Below the pieces are notes generated by a model that made no database searches, was not told the origin of the DNA, and was given only the letters and a program-made list of their open reading frames with translations. A stretch of 64,000 nucleotides of DNA. Origin: Sclerotiophoma versabilis. Its lineage: Eukaryota; Ascomycota; Dothideomycetes; Pleosporales; Didymellaceae. The stretch covers positions 620,001 through 684,000 of the forward strand of contig JAAROD010000087.1 in assembly GCA_012274445.1 (NCBI GenBank), in the 5' to 3' direction. How positions within the stretch are numbered: the first letter of the stretch is position 1; every line of letters starts with the position of its first letter. Below are positions 34,960 through 46,414 of the stretch, one piece after another. A program made the translations under genes and the position numbers.

Positions 34960-35255
34960 GGTGAACAGGAGATGATACCTTTTGTTGGCGATGCATATGC
35001 ATAGCGGTGGATCATTTTTACATGCTGTACAGCATAATTTGGCGTACATTACATAGCTCTGTGTCGATTGTACAATATGATACAGATGGCTTCCAGCCAA
35101 GAGCCATACCCATGATTCTTCAGGCATTCATCTCCAATCCTCCGTAAGTGCATCGGCACCTTGCTTGCATATCATACAGCGCTCGCCACTTGAATCCATG
35201 TCTTCATTCAACCGCTCGAATCTCCAAGCCGTGCAACCATCTGATCCTTTGAGGT

Positions 35256-35586
35256 TCACAGACTCAAACCGCCCGCAGCACTCTCCCTCTGTATCCGTGC
35301 AACATACTGCTTGCTGACCGTGTTCCAGGCGCTCATGTACTTCTCCATGCAGCTCTTGAAGCAGCCCTCTTCGCCGCTGGAGAGCGAGGTGCCGGGCTTG
35401 GGGACGCAGCGCTCGAAGCAGTGTTCGTTCAGTTTCTAAAGGAAGAGATTAGAATGATGTCTGGACTGATACTGCGTGAAGAGCGATTAGGTGGGGGCTC
35501 TGTACCTCGACCAGCATGCGCGCGTTCTGCATGGCGGCTTCTTGCTGCACCTGGCGCATGATCTGCATCTTGCTGTCGTCGGCCAT
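35256..35586 (-). CDS. TIM13: Mitochondrial intermembrane-space chaperone Tim13
   Basis: Small Tim protein that with Tim8 escorts hydrophobic precursors across the intermembrane space to TIM22. Exons 35586-35506 and 35435-35256 flank a 70-bp intron (donor GTACAG, acceptor TTTAG); 87 codons, 86 aa, the usual length. The twin CX3C motif is clear (CFERC ... CFKSC, 14 residues apart), followed by MEKYMSAWNTVSKQYVARIQ, which separates Tim13 from Tim8, 9 and 10. No presequence, as expected for the Mia40 import route. The C-terminus ends AAGGLSL. Its stop lies 296 bp from the NUC1 stop, tail to tail. Confidence 0.95.
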
Positions 35587-35985
35587 TGTGGAGGTTTTTG
35601 CGCCGTGGATCTATATGTGAGCTGTAACGCGTGGTTGGAGGCGTGTGTGCGTGAAGTCGTGAAGCGTGCAGTAGTTGGTATGCACTGGTCAAAAAAGTTG
35701 TCGACGTCAAGCTCCGGCGGCCTCTCGGTAGCGCGCCGCTGGACCCCTGCTCTCCGCGTGGAAAGGCCACTCATCACCAGCACCGTCCGCCAACTTGCCT
35801 CCCTGTGCGCCGCCCACCCAGGCTCTTTTCGTTTCTTCCTGCCGTCTGTTTCACCCGGAGTCAATTGCTGGAGCATCGGCTTTGTCTATTCTCTGCGCCC
35901 ATCAGATACTACGCAAAGGGACCTTCCCGGCGAACGGAGCGCGACACGTTTAGTGGTCTCAGAGGACTGAGGACACTGTGCGACC
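35587..35985. promoter_or_regulatory. Divergent promoter, TIM13 / lectin
   Basis: 399 bp between opposite starts. No TATA box or repeat noted. Confidence 0.45.
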
Positions 35986-37163
35986 ATGCTGTTCACCAGG
36001 CCATGGGCGAGCCTGTGCTTGCTGGCGGGGAGTCTGACGGGCGTGCGCAGTCTGGGGCTGAGTGAAGACCCGGACATCAAGTCCATCTCGGTACGGCGAT
36101 GCTTCATGGCACCATGTGGGGAGTGAATGCTAACAGAGCCACAGCTGCGCACACACAGTCTCGAGCCTGTAAGTCGCCGACACCGTCGCACACGAACGTA
36201 GAACCAGGCTCTAACCCTTGATCAGCCATACCTTGACTCGGACATGCAGAGCCGCTGGTGGGACTTTGGGGGAGATACTATCATTCGAACCGACCAGTAT
36301 GTCCGCCTTGCATCAGACAAGGCCTCGCGCGACGGCTGGCTATTCTCGCGCGTGCCTTTGACCGCCACAAACTGGGAGGTGCGCTGGACCCCGTACTCAC
36401 ACTGGGACATGAGCTCACGCGAGTAGATCACGGTCGAATTCAAGGTCCATGGCGAGGGCAGCCTCTACGGCGACGGTTTCGCCATCTGGCTCACCAAGCA
36501 GCGCGCGCAGCCAGGCCCCATCTTCGGCCACGCCGATAAGTTCGAGGGCCTCGGTATCTTCGTCGACACATACAAGAACAACCGCCCGGGCACCGTGTTC
36601 CCCTACATCATGGCCATGAACGGCGACGGCCAGACGTCGTACGACAAGGACAACGACGGCAAGGCGAACGAGGTCGCCGGTTGCTCTGTACGCTTCCCAA
36701 CTCCACCAGTACGAGATACGAGAGCTAATGTGGAACTGTCTAGGCCCGTGGAATCCGCAACTCCCAAGTCCCCACCAAAGCGCGCCTCACCTACTTCCAA
36801 GACTCCTTCCTCAAGCTCGAGCTTCAGTACAAGTCCGAAGACGAATACACGACCTGCTTCGAGATCCCCAACTTCAAGGTGCCTCCGGTTGCATACCTTG
36901 GTTTCAGCGCTGAGACCGGCGAGCTCAGCGACAACTTCGACATCATCTCCGTCAAGTCTCTGAACTTGTACAAGCGCAACCCTGGCCAGGCCGCGGGATC
37001 AGGTGCCACCAAGCCCGGAAAGACCGCCTCCAACATGACGCGCGAGAAGGAAGGCGGCAGCTGGACGTGGTTCCTGATGAAGTTTGTGCTCTTTGGACTC
37101 GCGCTGACGGGCGCATACGTCGGCTTTACTATCTACCGCACAAAGCAGCGAGACAGGTTCTAG
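35986..37163 (+). CDS. Legume-like (L-type) lectin, VIP36/Emp47-type cargo receptor
   Basis: Type I membrane lectin of the early secretory pathway. Five exons: 35986-36090, 36145-36168 (24 nt), 36226-36378, 36427-36687, 36744-37163; introns 54, 57, 48, 56 bp; 321 codons, 320 aa. Signal peptide at 1-22, then the lectin domain (SRWWDFGGDTIIR, GWLFSRVPLTATNWE, GDGFAIWLT, FEGLGIFVDTYKN, YIMAMNGDG), with the Asp and Asn of the Ca/mannose site visible in FVDTYKNNRP. One C-terminal membrane helix (FLMKFVLFGLALTGAYVGF) and a short cytosolic tail YRTKQRDRF ending in Phe, compatible with COPII exit signals. The stem lacks the coiled coil of ERGIC-53/Emp47, so VIP36 or Emp46-like is more likely. Confidence 0.93.
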
Positions 37164-37885
37164 AGGTGCTCTGGAGACTCGCAGCCTCTCCCATACTTAG
37201 CCGCCCAAACCTTTCATCAACGCCATTTCGACTGGGCAGCAGGAGGCCTCTTTGGCTGCGGAGGTAGCGTGTGGATGTGTACGGATATGAAGGAACAGGT
37301 ATGGTTCGACGAGGTGGTGGAGCGAAGGCACAGATTCTATGGCATCAGTGGCTTGCGCTCACCAGGGAGAGTGGCACCGACGTATCATGTTAGCTGGGTG
37401 CGTGGGTCGACTGGGTGTGGAGTCAGTATCTGGTTGTGCACATTTGAGCGTGCACGACGGTGGGCTGAGAAAGCCATGATGGGATGTCAGTGTTGAACGC
37501 CAGTATTTGTAGCATTGTTTGCATTGTTTGCATTACTCTTCCTTTTTTTCTTCCTCCTTACGCACCTCAAAATACCATACTTGGATGCTCACACATCACG
37601 CGACTGAACTTCGATTGTGCGTCGTACTTGCAAACAAGATGAAGAGTTCAAGTAGTCGGTGCGTGTATCCAGCTGGATTGACAGACTCGGTACCCATCAA
37701 ACCAGAGCCTGCCTCTTTCAGCGGACTTTGATTATCCATCTCGCACCCGATTTAGATGGCCCGGCGACGTGTTGGTATTCGAAGCGGTCATGATGTGCGC
37801 GATGCGTTATGTACTCGTTGAGTATTGCTCCGTAGAGCGTGTCGGAGAACAACATTCGAGCTGCGATTGCAGCTCGAGAACTTCA
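37164..37885. other. Intergenic, nothing recognised
   Basis: 722 bp downstream of the lectin gene; probable 3' UTR and spacer. No feature supported. Confidence 0.5.
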
Positions 37886-38346
37886 ATGCAACCTTCCCAA
37901 CCGGGAAAGTCTACAACACGCATCGATCACGGAGAAGAATGTGGCCTCGCCCGTAGTACAAAAGCTGCAAGTGGGTCTGCGGCTCTCTTCCTACTAGCGT
38001 GGCCTCCCCGTGACCGCGCGCTCGCGCTTGCCATAACTTCCGCGTCGGCCAGCCAGCCAACTCGTCCACAGACCAAACCACCACAACCCGAGCTGCGAGT
38101 AAGTCCGCACTCAAGATCCCCGCCACATCTACTGCTGTTCCCAACACTCAGTTCTAACACTCTCAGATCCCAGTGAACGACAACCCTACGTCACAAGGGG
38201 ACTTTGAGCGTCTAATCAACGCCCTCGTCTCAGTGCATGACACAAGAACGGAAAGCGGAGGGAGTGCATCATCTTGCATGGTGATAGCAAGTCAGCGATC
38301 TGTCATTGCACTGCGACAGCTCGCGACTTCGGAAAGCTCAGGGTAG
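37886..38346 (+). CDS. Possible small two-exon gene, unknown
   Basis: Tentative. Exon 1 37886-38098 and exon 2 38167-38346 are joined by a 68-bp interval with textbook fungal signals: GTAAGT donor, TTCTAACA branch, CTCAG acceptor. Frame is kept, giving 130 aa. Exon 1 encodes a hydrophobic stretch (SAALFLLAW) and a polar PQTKPPQPELR end; exon 2 encodes NDNPTSQGDFERLINALVSV, a plausible helix. The frame is open further upstream to 37769, so the start is open. No family recognised. The case rests on the intron signals. Confidence 0.35.
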
Positions 38347-39872
38347 CACGGCTTTTTTTTTTTTTCCCCTTCCCCAAACGTTTCTTTCATGTCTTGCTTT
38401 TCTTCCTCGAAAGAGGAAGGGGGCTTGATGGCTCGCGAGCGCACCCAGCCGTTCCCACGCGCATTGAGGAAAAAGTAAAAGAGTCGAAGCGCCGACTTGG
38501 CTGGCTGACTTTCTTCCTTCTCTTTTCTTTCTTTCTTGGGAGAGAGAGAGAAGAGAGGGGAGGGGACGGAGGTTGCGCCGTGCTGCTAATGACACCAATA
38601 TGTAGTTTTCAATCCGAGCGCTGCCACCATCAGGTGGAGACTGGGGATGCGTGGTCGTTGTTGCTGGGCGCGTGAGCCTGCGAGTGCGTCCGGGAAGGCG
38701 TGGAAGGTGGTTTTTTTCTTTTCAAACTGATCTCGTCCGTCTGACCAAACATGGCAGACGTGAGAGAAAAAGGGTCCAGTGATGATGTTCCACCACGCGA
38801 TGGGGCATTAAAGCCAAAGTCGATCAGGAACCCGTGGTGCCTTGACTCGAGAGAGCGCCGGGTGCTGCGTGGGAGCCTTGTGAGAACAGCGAGAGAGCTA
38901 ATCTGAGGACTTTCAATGCTATTTTCCTTCTTGCTTTCAACTTCAGTCAAGTGCAAATATATACACATACATACATATGTGTGCAACATGATTATTCACG
39001 TTGGTCTTGTACACTATGCTGTTTGTCATGCGCCTATCCATTGCAATTCCCGTCCCGTTCTTTGCCAAACAATACTCGGTCCCATTCCTCCCGAGTTATC
39101 GTTCGCGGTTGATGGAATACACGGCGCGCTGTTGTCGTTGTGGACGTACAAAGAGAGCCATTGGTTTATGTCCAGATCAGATGCCACCATTTTGGATCGT
39201 GTCTTTGGGCGAAATACAGAGTGCAACGACGTCGAAAAGTCCAGGGAGATGTATCAGTCAAAGCAAGAACAAGAAGAGAGAGGTGAAGGGAGAGATTCGT
39301 AAGTTGGATGGCGTGTGGTACTTCTTTTATTTCCGTGCGTATGGCCAGCCTCAGATCCTTTTACAGTAGCGCACGTAGGAGTGTCAGTTATTGCATGAGG
39401 GATTAATGATGATTGAGGCTGACTTTATCTTGCGGGCTAGAACCACGTACGTTGATGCTGGTACGCTGTACGTAAAGACGTTGTGCTCAACATCGAGACC
39501 ACGAGATGCTGTACAACGGTCGAGCTCGTCGAAACCGCATCTACTGTCCCTACGACGGAGTGTGGTTTTGTCTGGCTGTTGCCAAGGCCCCACTAATTGA
39601 CCGCAGCACTCCAGATCTGGAACAGGCATTTTGTGGGAGTGACGTCGAGCGAGCAACCACTGTTGCTGTGCGATGGATGGAGAAGACATCGTTGAAGTCA
39701 AAAGTGGAGGATTAATTCGAGGTTCAACAATACCCAATGTGCGCCGAAGCGCTAAAATGCCTCCCATATGTTTGTGTCTCGTGAATCATACGACGCGCCT
39801 TTTGGATGCGCCGTTGTATATCGTACAGTCTGCCAGATCCCAACATGTCCCTTCAATACCGGCCTCATCGAG
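38347..39872. other. Intergenic, low-complexity rich
   Basis: Contains T/C-rich runs at 38355-38410 and 38510-38545, a GA-rich tract near 38540-38570 and a TATACATACATA stretch near 38958. A 51-codon frame (38751-38906) begins MADVREKGSSDD but has no other support. Nothing else seen. Confidence 0.5.
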
Positions 39873-42643
39873 CTACTGCAGGACAGTAAGATAGTAGTAC
39901 ACTGCCCCTAGGGCGACCAGTGTTGAGGCGCCAATACTGCATCGAGTCAGTCTGAGCTCATACGCGAAACATCTAAATATAAGGAACAGCCATAGTGCAT
40001 GGCTTCAACTGCTGTCATGTAGCAGGTAGGACGGTGTGAAACTCACCTAGCTCGTTTCCAGCTCTGCAGAGAGCTCTCCTTGGATGTCAACTTCTCAGCG
40101 GCCGGCGTCACCATTGGAGGGTCGGCAACAGGGATATCTTCGTCCTCGCTGCCCTCCGGTCGAGGGGTTGGCGTAGGACTTTCGACAGTTTCTTTCGCAG
40201 GCTCTCGGCGCTGACGAAGCTTCAGTTCTGGAACAGGTGTAGAGTTCTCTTTGCCAATTGCTTCAAGCGCCCTAGGTGTGAGCGGAGGAGTCAAGGTATT
40301 CATAACCGTTGCCCTCGAAGCCACAATGTCAGAAAGGCCCTTCAAGCCTTTAGAGCTGTCCTTCGCACCGTCAGTCTTGCTAACACTACTGGCTTCGCTA
40401 GACTCAGCAGCGTGAGTGCTTTGGGTATCGGGCTTGTCCTCTGGAATGAAACCAAGCTGCTTACTGTCATCGGGATGAGGCGTTGCAAGAGGATCTGTAT
40501 CTCGAGCAAATCTCGAGCCCGGATGGCTCATAATCATGGGAGAACCGAGAGATTCGACGTCCGCATTGTCCTCCTCTTCCTCCTCTTCCTCATCCTCGCG
40601 CACGGATGCCAAAGAGAGGTACGATTTGACAGGTACGAGGTCGACTGAAGAACAAGCCTGAGAAAGAACCGATGGTTGTGGCGACACTGGCGCACCATGT
40701 GTTTCGTCTTCCGGCAGCTTGTGACCAATGGTTGCCACACGCTCGAGGATCTGCTCGCGACCACTAGGGAACATTTCGAGCCCCGGGTCATGGAGATCGG
40801 TATCCTCTGCGTCTGATCGTGGTAGCTTGTTCGGAAGCGTGCTACTGCTGGTACGTGTCTTGAAGAAAGAAGGATGCATCGATGTACCAAATAGTCCATT
40901 AGAAGTGTCCGTCTCCTGACCAAAGGCTGGGCCCTCGTACGTTGTCGGACTCATGCTGTAAGACCGCTCGGATCCAGAATAACTTTCAGCGGCGGAGCCT
41001 CGCTCATGCGGAAGTAAGGGAGCGCCGTGGTCTTCTGCGAGTATGTCTTGTTCGTGAGAGAAAGTAGGCGCGTGATCGAGCTCCGTAAAGTCTTCACCGT
41101 CATCGGAGTTGCCGCCGTACCGCGTGTAATGCTCCGGCTCGTAGTCGTACTCATCCTTACTGAGGCGACTGTTCTTACTAGCGGTCTCGCTGCCCTTATA
41201 TGACGAGAATCCAGTCTCATGTGGTAGCAACGGGGCTGCGTCGAACTCGTCCTCGTCATCGTCATCGTCTGTGTGTTTCGCCTGAGGAGTAAAGCCGGTC
41301 TCATGTGAAAGAAGGGGTCCTTTGTTGAACTCGTCGTCTGCGTCGTCTTCACCGTCCTCTTCGGCCCCAAGCCTTGCCTCATGTGAGAGTACTGGCGCCA
41401 TGTTGAACTCGCTTCCCTTGGCCGCAAAGCTAGTCTTGAGTGAGAGAAGAGGTCCGTGACCCAGTTCATCGTTATCTTGCAGATCATCCTGCGACTCAGC
41501 GGAGGGTGTGTAGATAACATCTCCTGAACTGGTATGATCGGTCGAATCTTGCGCGGATTCTTCTTCGATGGTGTCCATGGAAGGTTCAGGAAAGGATGGC
41601 TCAGAATCCTGGAAGGACTCATGTCGAAAGAGTGGGGCTTGCGCGTCGGGAGGTTCCAGCTCATCAGGCTCCTCAGGCGAGGCGATAAGCTGGTCTGGCG
41701 ATGCATCTGCCGATCTCAACTCATGCGCGAGCTTCTGCGCCTTTGTAGCATCCTCGGCGAAGTCGTCTCCATGCGCCGGCTTGTCGTCAACCTTCTCGAC
41801 CGTGACGAGTGGGACTGCTGGAGACTTGAGCGGTTCAGCGTCGAGGGGCGGGTCCGTCTTGGTTTCTTCGAAGTCGGGTTCAGGGTCGGCAGCGCGCTTG
41901 GACTCATCCACCGAAAGACTCTTGGGCTTAACATCACCATACTCTGGCTGATCCTTGTCCTCGACCTTCTCGACAACGACGAATGGAACAGGTCTCGGGC
42001 TTACTTCGTCTGTGTCTATGGTACTATCCTTGCGATCAAGCGTGTCCTTGACATTGGCCGTGCGGTCAAGAGGAGCGTGGGAAGCCTCCGGTTTGACGTG
42101 AACAACGTTGTTGCGGTTGCCATGCTCGTCTGTAGCTGCTATATGTCAGCATGCACGCAGGGCAAGGGTGTGATTACACGCACCAGATTCCTTGGACTCA
42201 TCAACGACCCAATGTCCTTCGCCAATGCGGATCTTGTACTGATAGCTGCCCTCGGCGACATTGCCAAACTTCTGCTCAAAGACAAAGTCGCCAGACGGCG
42301 TCTTCTCCTTGGACGGCTTCAGCTCGAGAGGTGCCCATGGCGGCGTGCTCAGGGAGGTGACAACGTAGACAGGCGGCTGCACGCCCGGCTGGGTGAAGGT
42401 GATGGTGGCCTCGCCCTGCATGCTGGAGTTGGCAGGTACGATTGACGAGGACGAGAGCGTGGGCCGTGGAGCGTTCTGCAGGGTGGGGTCACTCGCGTGC
42501 CGGATCAATTGGGGGTGAGCTTGGAGGTTCGTAGTGATAGAGTCTGCTTTGGGAGGAATATCGTCAGTGGTTGAAGATGGGCGTCTGCTACTCGCCCACA
42601 ACGAGCGTAGACGATGGCGCTTGTGGAGTGAAAGGAAGGGCAT
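39873..42643 (-). CDS. CBM48 (AMPK glycogen-binding-like) protein with repeated acidic motif and C-terminal membrane anchor
   Basis: Exons 42643-42184, 42135-40047 and 39936-39873 (introns 48 bp, branch GCTGAC; and 110 bp, donor GTGAGT, acceptor GATGCAG) give 871 codons, 870 aa. An N-terminal CBM48/E-set fold (about 75-170) shows ATITFTQPGVQPPVYVV, PWAPLEL, GSYQYKIRIGEGHWVVDES and DEHGNRNNVV. The long acidic middle carries eight copies of an APLLSHETGF-like motif (about 320-561). Reading through the second intron gives a stop after WKRAR; splicing instead adds GASTLVALGAVYYYLTVLQ, a single helix at the very C-terminus, as in tail-anchored proteins. This makes a membrane-bound sugar-binding adaptor plausible; glycogen binding is inferred. 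A further in-frame ATG at 42688 would add 15 residues. Confidence 0.85.
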
Positions 42644-44728
42644 GGCACGGGGAGAAGGGGTGTAGGTGGTCGCACAGGGCGGATGCATGTGCTAGGAGCA
42701 GACGTACCAGCATACACTTCAAAGCGCCGTCATTCGATGCAAGAGTAGCAGTCTCCACCGAGGCTGCCTCTCACGCGACTGTCGTCCGCAACACTTGGGG
42801 GAAGCGTGTGGGTGTTTGTTGAGGGGGTGTGGAAGGCGGCAGGCAGGTGCCCAGCTGCAGCTTCCCGGTTTGTCGGGTGTACAATCAGCTCGCTCACGGT
42901 GAAGGAACCGAAGCTCGGCTTGGCTTCTTGGAGAGAATCAATGTTTCTGTTCCGGGCTCGGGCGGCTGTGCATCGTCCAAGGCTGCACAATGCGCTCCCC
43001 GCAGTATTGCAGCCATGCCGGCGAAGCTATTCACAAATGACGTGAGAGGAACGCATGCCGTTGTTGAACCTTGTTGCAGGGAGCGCTCGCTCAGCCGGTA
43101 TTTTGGTGCCACGCTAAGCCCCTTGGAGAGCTCTTCCGCGGGGTTATTCACATGCTTCGACGCTGATCTCAACAGCCCCAAACCATGTCTGGGCTTCATC
43201 AAGTGCTCCAGATCAGCTTGATAACAGCATCTTTCGACCGGAGCGTGCATCTTGATTGTATATCATGATTTTGATGCGGTGAAAGCTGCATGCTGCGGTG
43301 ACGTCTTCTCTCTTGGCTCGGTCCCAATCAATCCCTCCGCACTGATAATCCTGCGAACACCTGTTCCCCAACCGTGATACAAAGCTGCAAGAGCGCACCT
43401 TGGCCATCAACAGGCGTAGTGTGTAATGTCTCGCACAGTGACAAGATCACCATTGTGTTGTGCACCCAGCATCGAATTGACACCGTCCCGACCTTGAACA
43501 CGTCACCAATATGACAGCGAGACGTCAGAATGTCAGCAACGCAGAGTTAGATGCTGGTAGAATTTTACAGAACCTCTCAACTGGTCGAAGAGTCAAGTTC
43601 CCGACGCCTGAAAAGAAGGCTTATAACAGCTGTTGAGAAATCTTGAGACGTTGACTATTATTCGATGATTCTACGTCTTCTCGAGGAATGTCTTGTTCCT
43701 GCTGACCATACGGCACGACACGAAAGGCGGGTATGCTCTTGATCTTCCGCACTACGATGATCTGCGCTCCACGCTGAGTAAGCAGTCACCCACCAATCAG
43801 CGGAGCGTCTGATCCATGAGGTAAATTGAGGTTATGCGATTCTCCGCTCTCGGCTACGCTGACCGAGAAGCTCACACATCAGAGTGTAACGCAAACTGCT
43901 TACAATACAAGCCTGCGAACCAACAAGCTTCGGCTACAGAATACTCTGTGCTGGTCTGAAGATTCTCGATCGACACACAAGACTTGCCTACCAGTTGTCT
44001 TCTGATCCGAGGCCCGCAACATCCTGCCAAGAAGCACCAAACTTCAGATCCTACACTGCGCAGGTTCCAATCCTTATTTCAAACTGCCGCACCCTGTTTC
44101 TAGCCTTGTGGATGGAGGAACTTCATGCGCCTGTGAACCATAGTTCTAGGATGATCGCTCGCTACAAGCGTCACGTACCATAGACAGACCAGCTACAACC
44201 TTGCTAACGGTGAACACACGACCACTACGAATCGTTTGAATTCACCAAGCCTTGGGCAAGCGTTCGGTTGATCGCATTGATCCAGGCTGGTGGGCCGAGA
44301 TAGAGTTTCGATACAGATTTTGTTGCATGACATGTCGCACCATACCCTTGTTACCACTTGCAAGGTGGAAGCGCGCACAGCCGTGTGGCTTCCCTCTGTC
44401 TGAGCTTCTTCCAGAAGCATGGGTTTCAGTGCGTCGGCATTACCTTGCTGAACCACTCCGGGCATGTTTGATAGCATAATACTCAAAACCATCCCGCAAC
44501 ATCCCGGATCAAGTATCTCCGTGCACAATATATCCACAAGTCCCCGCTCATCCACCTTCAATCGTTTTTGCCTCTCTGTCACTTCTCTGTCATTCGTTTT
44601 TGACACCACCGTCCGTCGTTTCCTGTAGCCCTCCACTTTTCTTCCTGCGCAGTTTGGTGTCATTTGGTGATACCCCATGTTTTTTGCTGGGACTTCGAAC
44701 CATAGGAAATATCGGCATACAGATTGAC
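42644..44728. other. 2.1-kb intergenic, divergent
   Basis: Between opposite-facing genes, so both promoters lie here. Open frames of 118-161 codons exist on both strands (for example minus 44678-44193) but show no domain or splice support. No repeat or RNA gene recognised. Confidence 0.5.
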
Positions 44729-46361
44729 ATGGGTCATATCATCATGTCGGCGGCGGCCGACCAAGGCCCGTTATTGAACCGTGTGAGCATGGCGCAGTAT
44801 GCCATAGCCGTTGTCTTTGTCCTGCTCCGGTCAGTTCAATCACCCGTTATGGTCCTCAGCACAGTACTGACAACGGTCCAGCCTTTTCACACGAGGCTTC
44901 ATTGTAAAAAAGTTTGGACTGGACGACATTTTCATACTCATTGCTATTGTATGCTGCACAAACCTTCTCGACGGATAGGATCGGCTAACAGCACCAAAGA
45001 CTTTGGGGCTAGGCCAAACAGCCACCATCATACTACAAGTTGAACATGGAAAGGGGCGGCATTCGTCCGAGCTGCACGAAGCAGATTTTGAACTCATGCT
45101 GATGGTATGCGCTTTCCCATTGCATGTCACCATATCCAGCTAATCCTGCGTAGTACAAGTGGATCAACATGCTCATTTACTTCGTCGCCAACTGGTACAT
45201 CAATCCCCTCCGCCCTCACATCGATTTCTAACACCATCTCCGCAGGGCAGTAAAGATGTCCATCCTTGCACTCTACCACCGCATCGGTTCCGGAAAACGT
45301 GGTCTACCCCTGATCGTGCAATCCCGCGCCATCTGGGCAACGGCGAGCTTCATTTCCGCATTTACAGTCGCTATCATACTTGTATGAACTTCCCCATACC
45401 TCAAATGACAGCACGAACTGACGCTCCCCAGGTACAGATCTTTTCCTGCGTCCCCGTCACCGCCGCTTGGAACGTTGAGCAAATCTCCATGATGTGCATC
45501 GACGGCGCGACATTCATGCACGTCCAAGGCGCCATCAACGTCTTCACCGACGTAGTCCTCCTCCTCTATCCATTACCTTTGCTCCCGCTGTTGAAATTCA
45601 ACAAGCGGCAGAGAAGTACGTCAAGTCCCAAGTCCTTGCCCAATCCCGTCTTGATACCAGGAAATTTGCAATCTTCAGCGCTGACAAAACTCTCACAGCT
45701 GCGCTCATCGTCGTGTTTTCAGTCGGCCTCATTCCCGTCGTAGCAAGCACTATCCGCCTCTGTGAAATCGTCATGAGCGGGAACGCAGTTCAAAACGGTA
45801 TGGGATGGCAACAGGCCGATTCAAGCTGGTACGTCTCACACTCTGCTTCTTCTATCCTTAACACATCGCATCTCGACGCGCTTTCCAACTCCACCGTTCA
45901 CTTCCTTTCTTGAGCTGAGCTGTCTAACACCTTGCAGGACGTGGGCTTGGGTCCCTGTGTGGTCGCAGATCGAAGTCGACATTGGCATCTTGACAGCGTG
46001 TCTCCCCAGCTTATCGCCTTTACTGCGCCATCTGTGGAGCGAGGTCAGCGTGGCACGGACTATGACGCCGAGTATGGTCGAGCTGCCAAAGTACAGCGGG
46101 AGCTGGGACAGCGAGGACAGCCACTTGGGTGGCGAGCATCAGAATAGAGCAGAAGTTATGAACGAGAAGGGCGGTCAGAGGAGAAACCGGACGGAGAAAG
46201 AGTTACCTGCGCTTCCTGAAGATGTGCAGAAGGGAGATGTTGTGAAGATGTCTAGTTACTACGACGACGCGAGTGACGAAGAGGAAGCTCGCGAGGCGAC
46301 AACCGTGCGAGTGGTGACTGCGAGTAGCAGGAGGATAGAATTTACTCGGAGAATATCATGA
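44729..46361 (+). CDS. PTH11/SAT4-like seven-TM protein (fungal rhodopsin-domain family)
   Basis: Putative plasma-membrane receptor-like protein. Eight exons: 44729-44829, 44882-44948, 45000-45104, 45154-45194, 45246-45381, 45432-45615, 45699-45828, 45938-46361; introns 52, 51, 49, 51, 50, 83, 109 bp, most with CTAAC or CTGAC branches. They sum to 396 codons, 395 aa, with no stop or frameshift, so the gene is intact though no exon is long. Family hallmarks: MAQYAIAVVFVLLRLFTRGFI, KFGLDDIFILIAI, GQTATIILQVEHGKGRH, NMLIYFVANWAVKMSILALYHR, VQIFSCVPVTAAWN, DVVLLLYPLPLL. About seven membrane helices to residue 300; the cytosolic tail is charged. Members include Magnaporthe Pth11, needed for surface sensing; the ligand here is unknown. 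An ATG at 44744 is an alternative start. Confidence 0.88.
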
Positions 46362-46414
46362 TGAAAATGAATGTATTACGGATATCAACGCTAGTCTATG
46401 CAGTGCCTGTCTAC

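Noticed and set aside
44729..46361. PTH11-like locus as a pseudogene
   Set aside because: It looks broken in every single frame, but seven ordinary introns restore an uninterrupted 395-residue protein.
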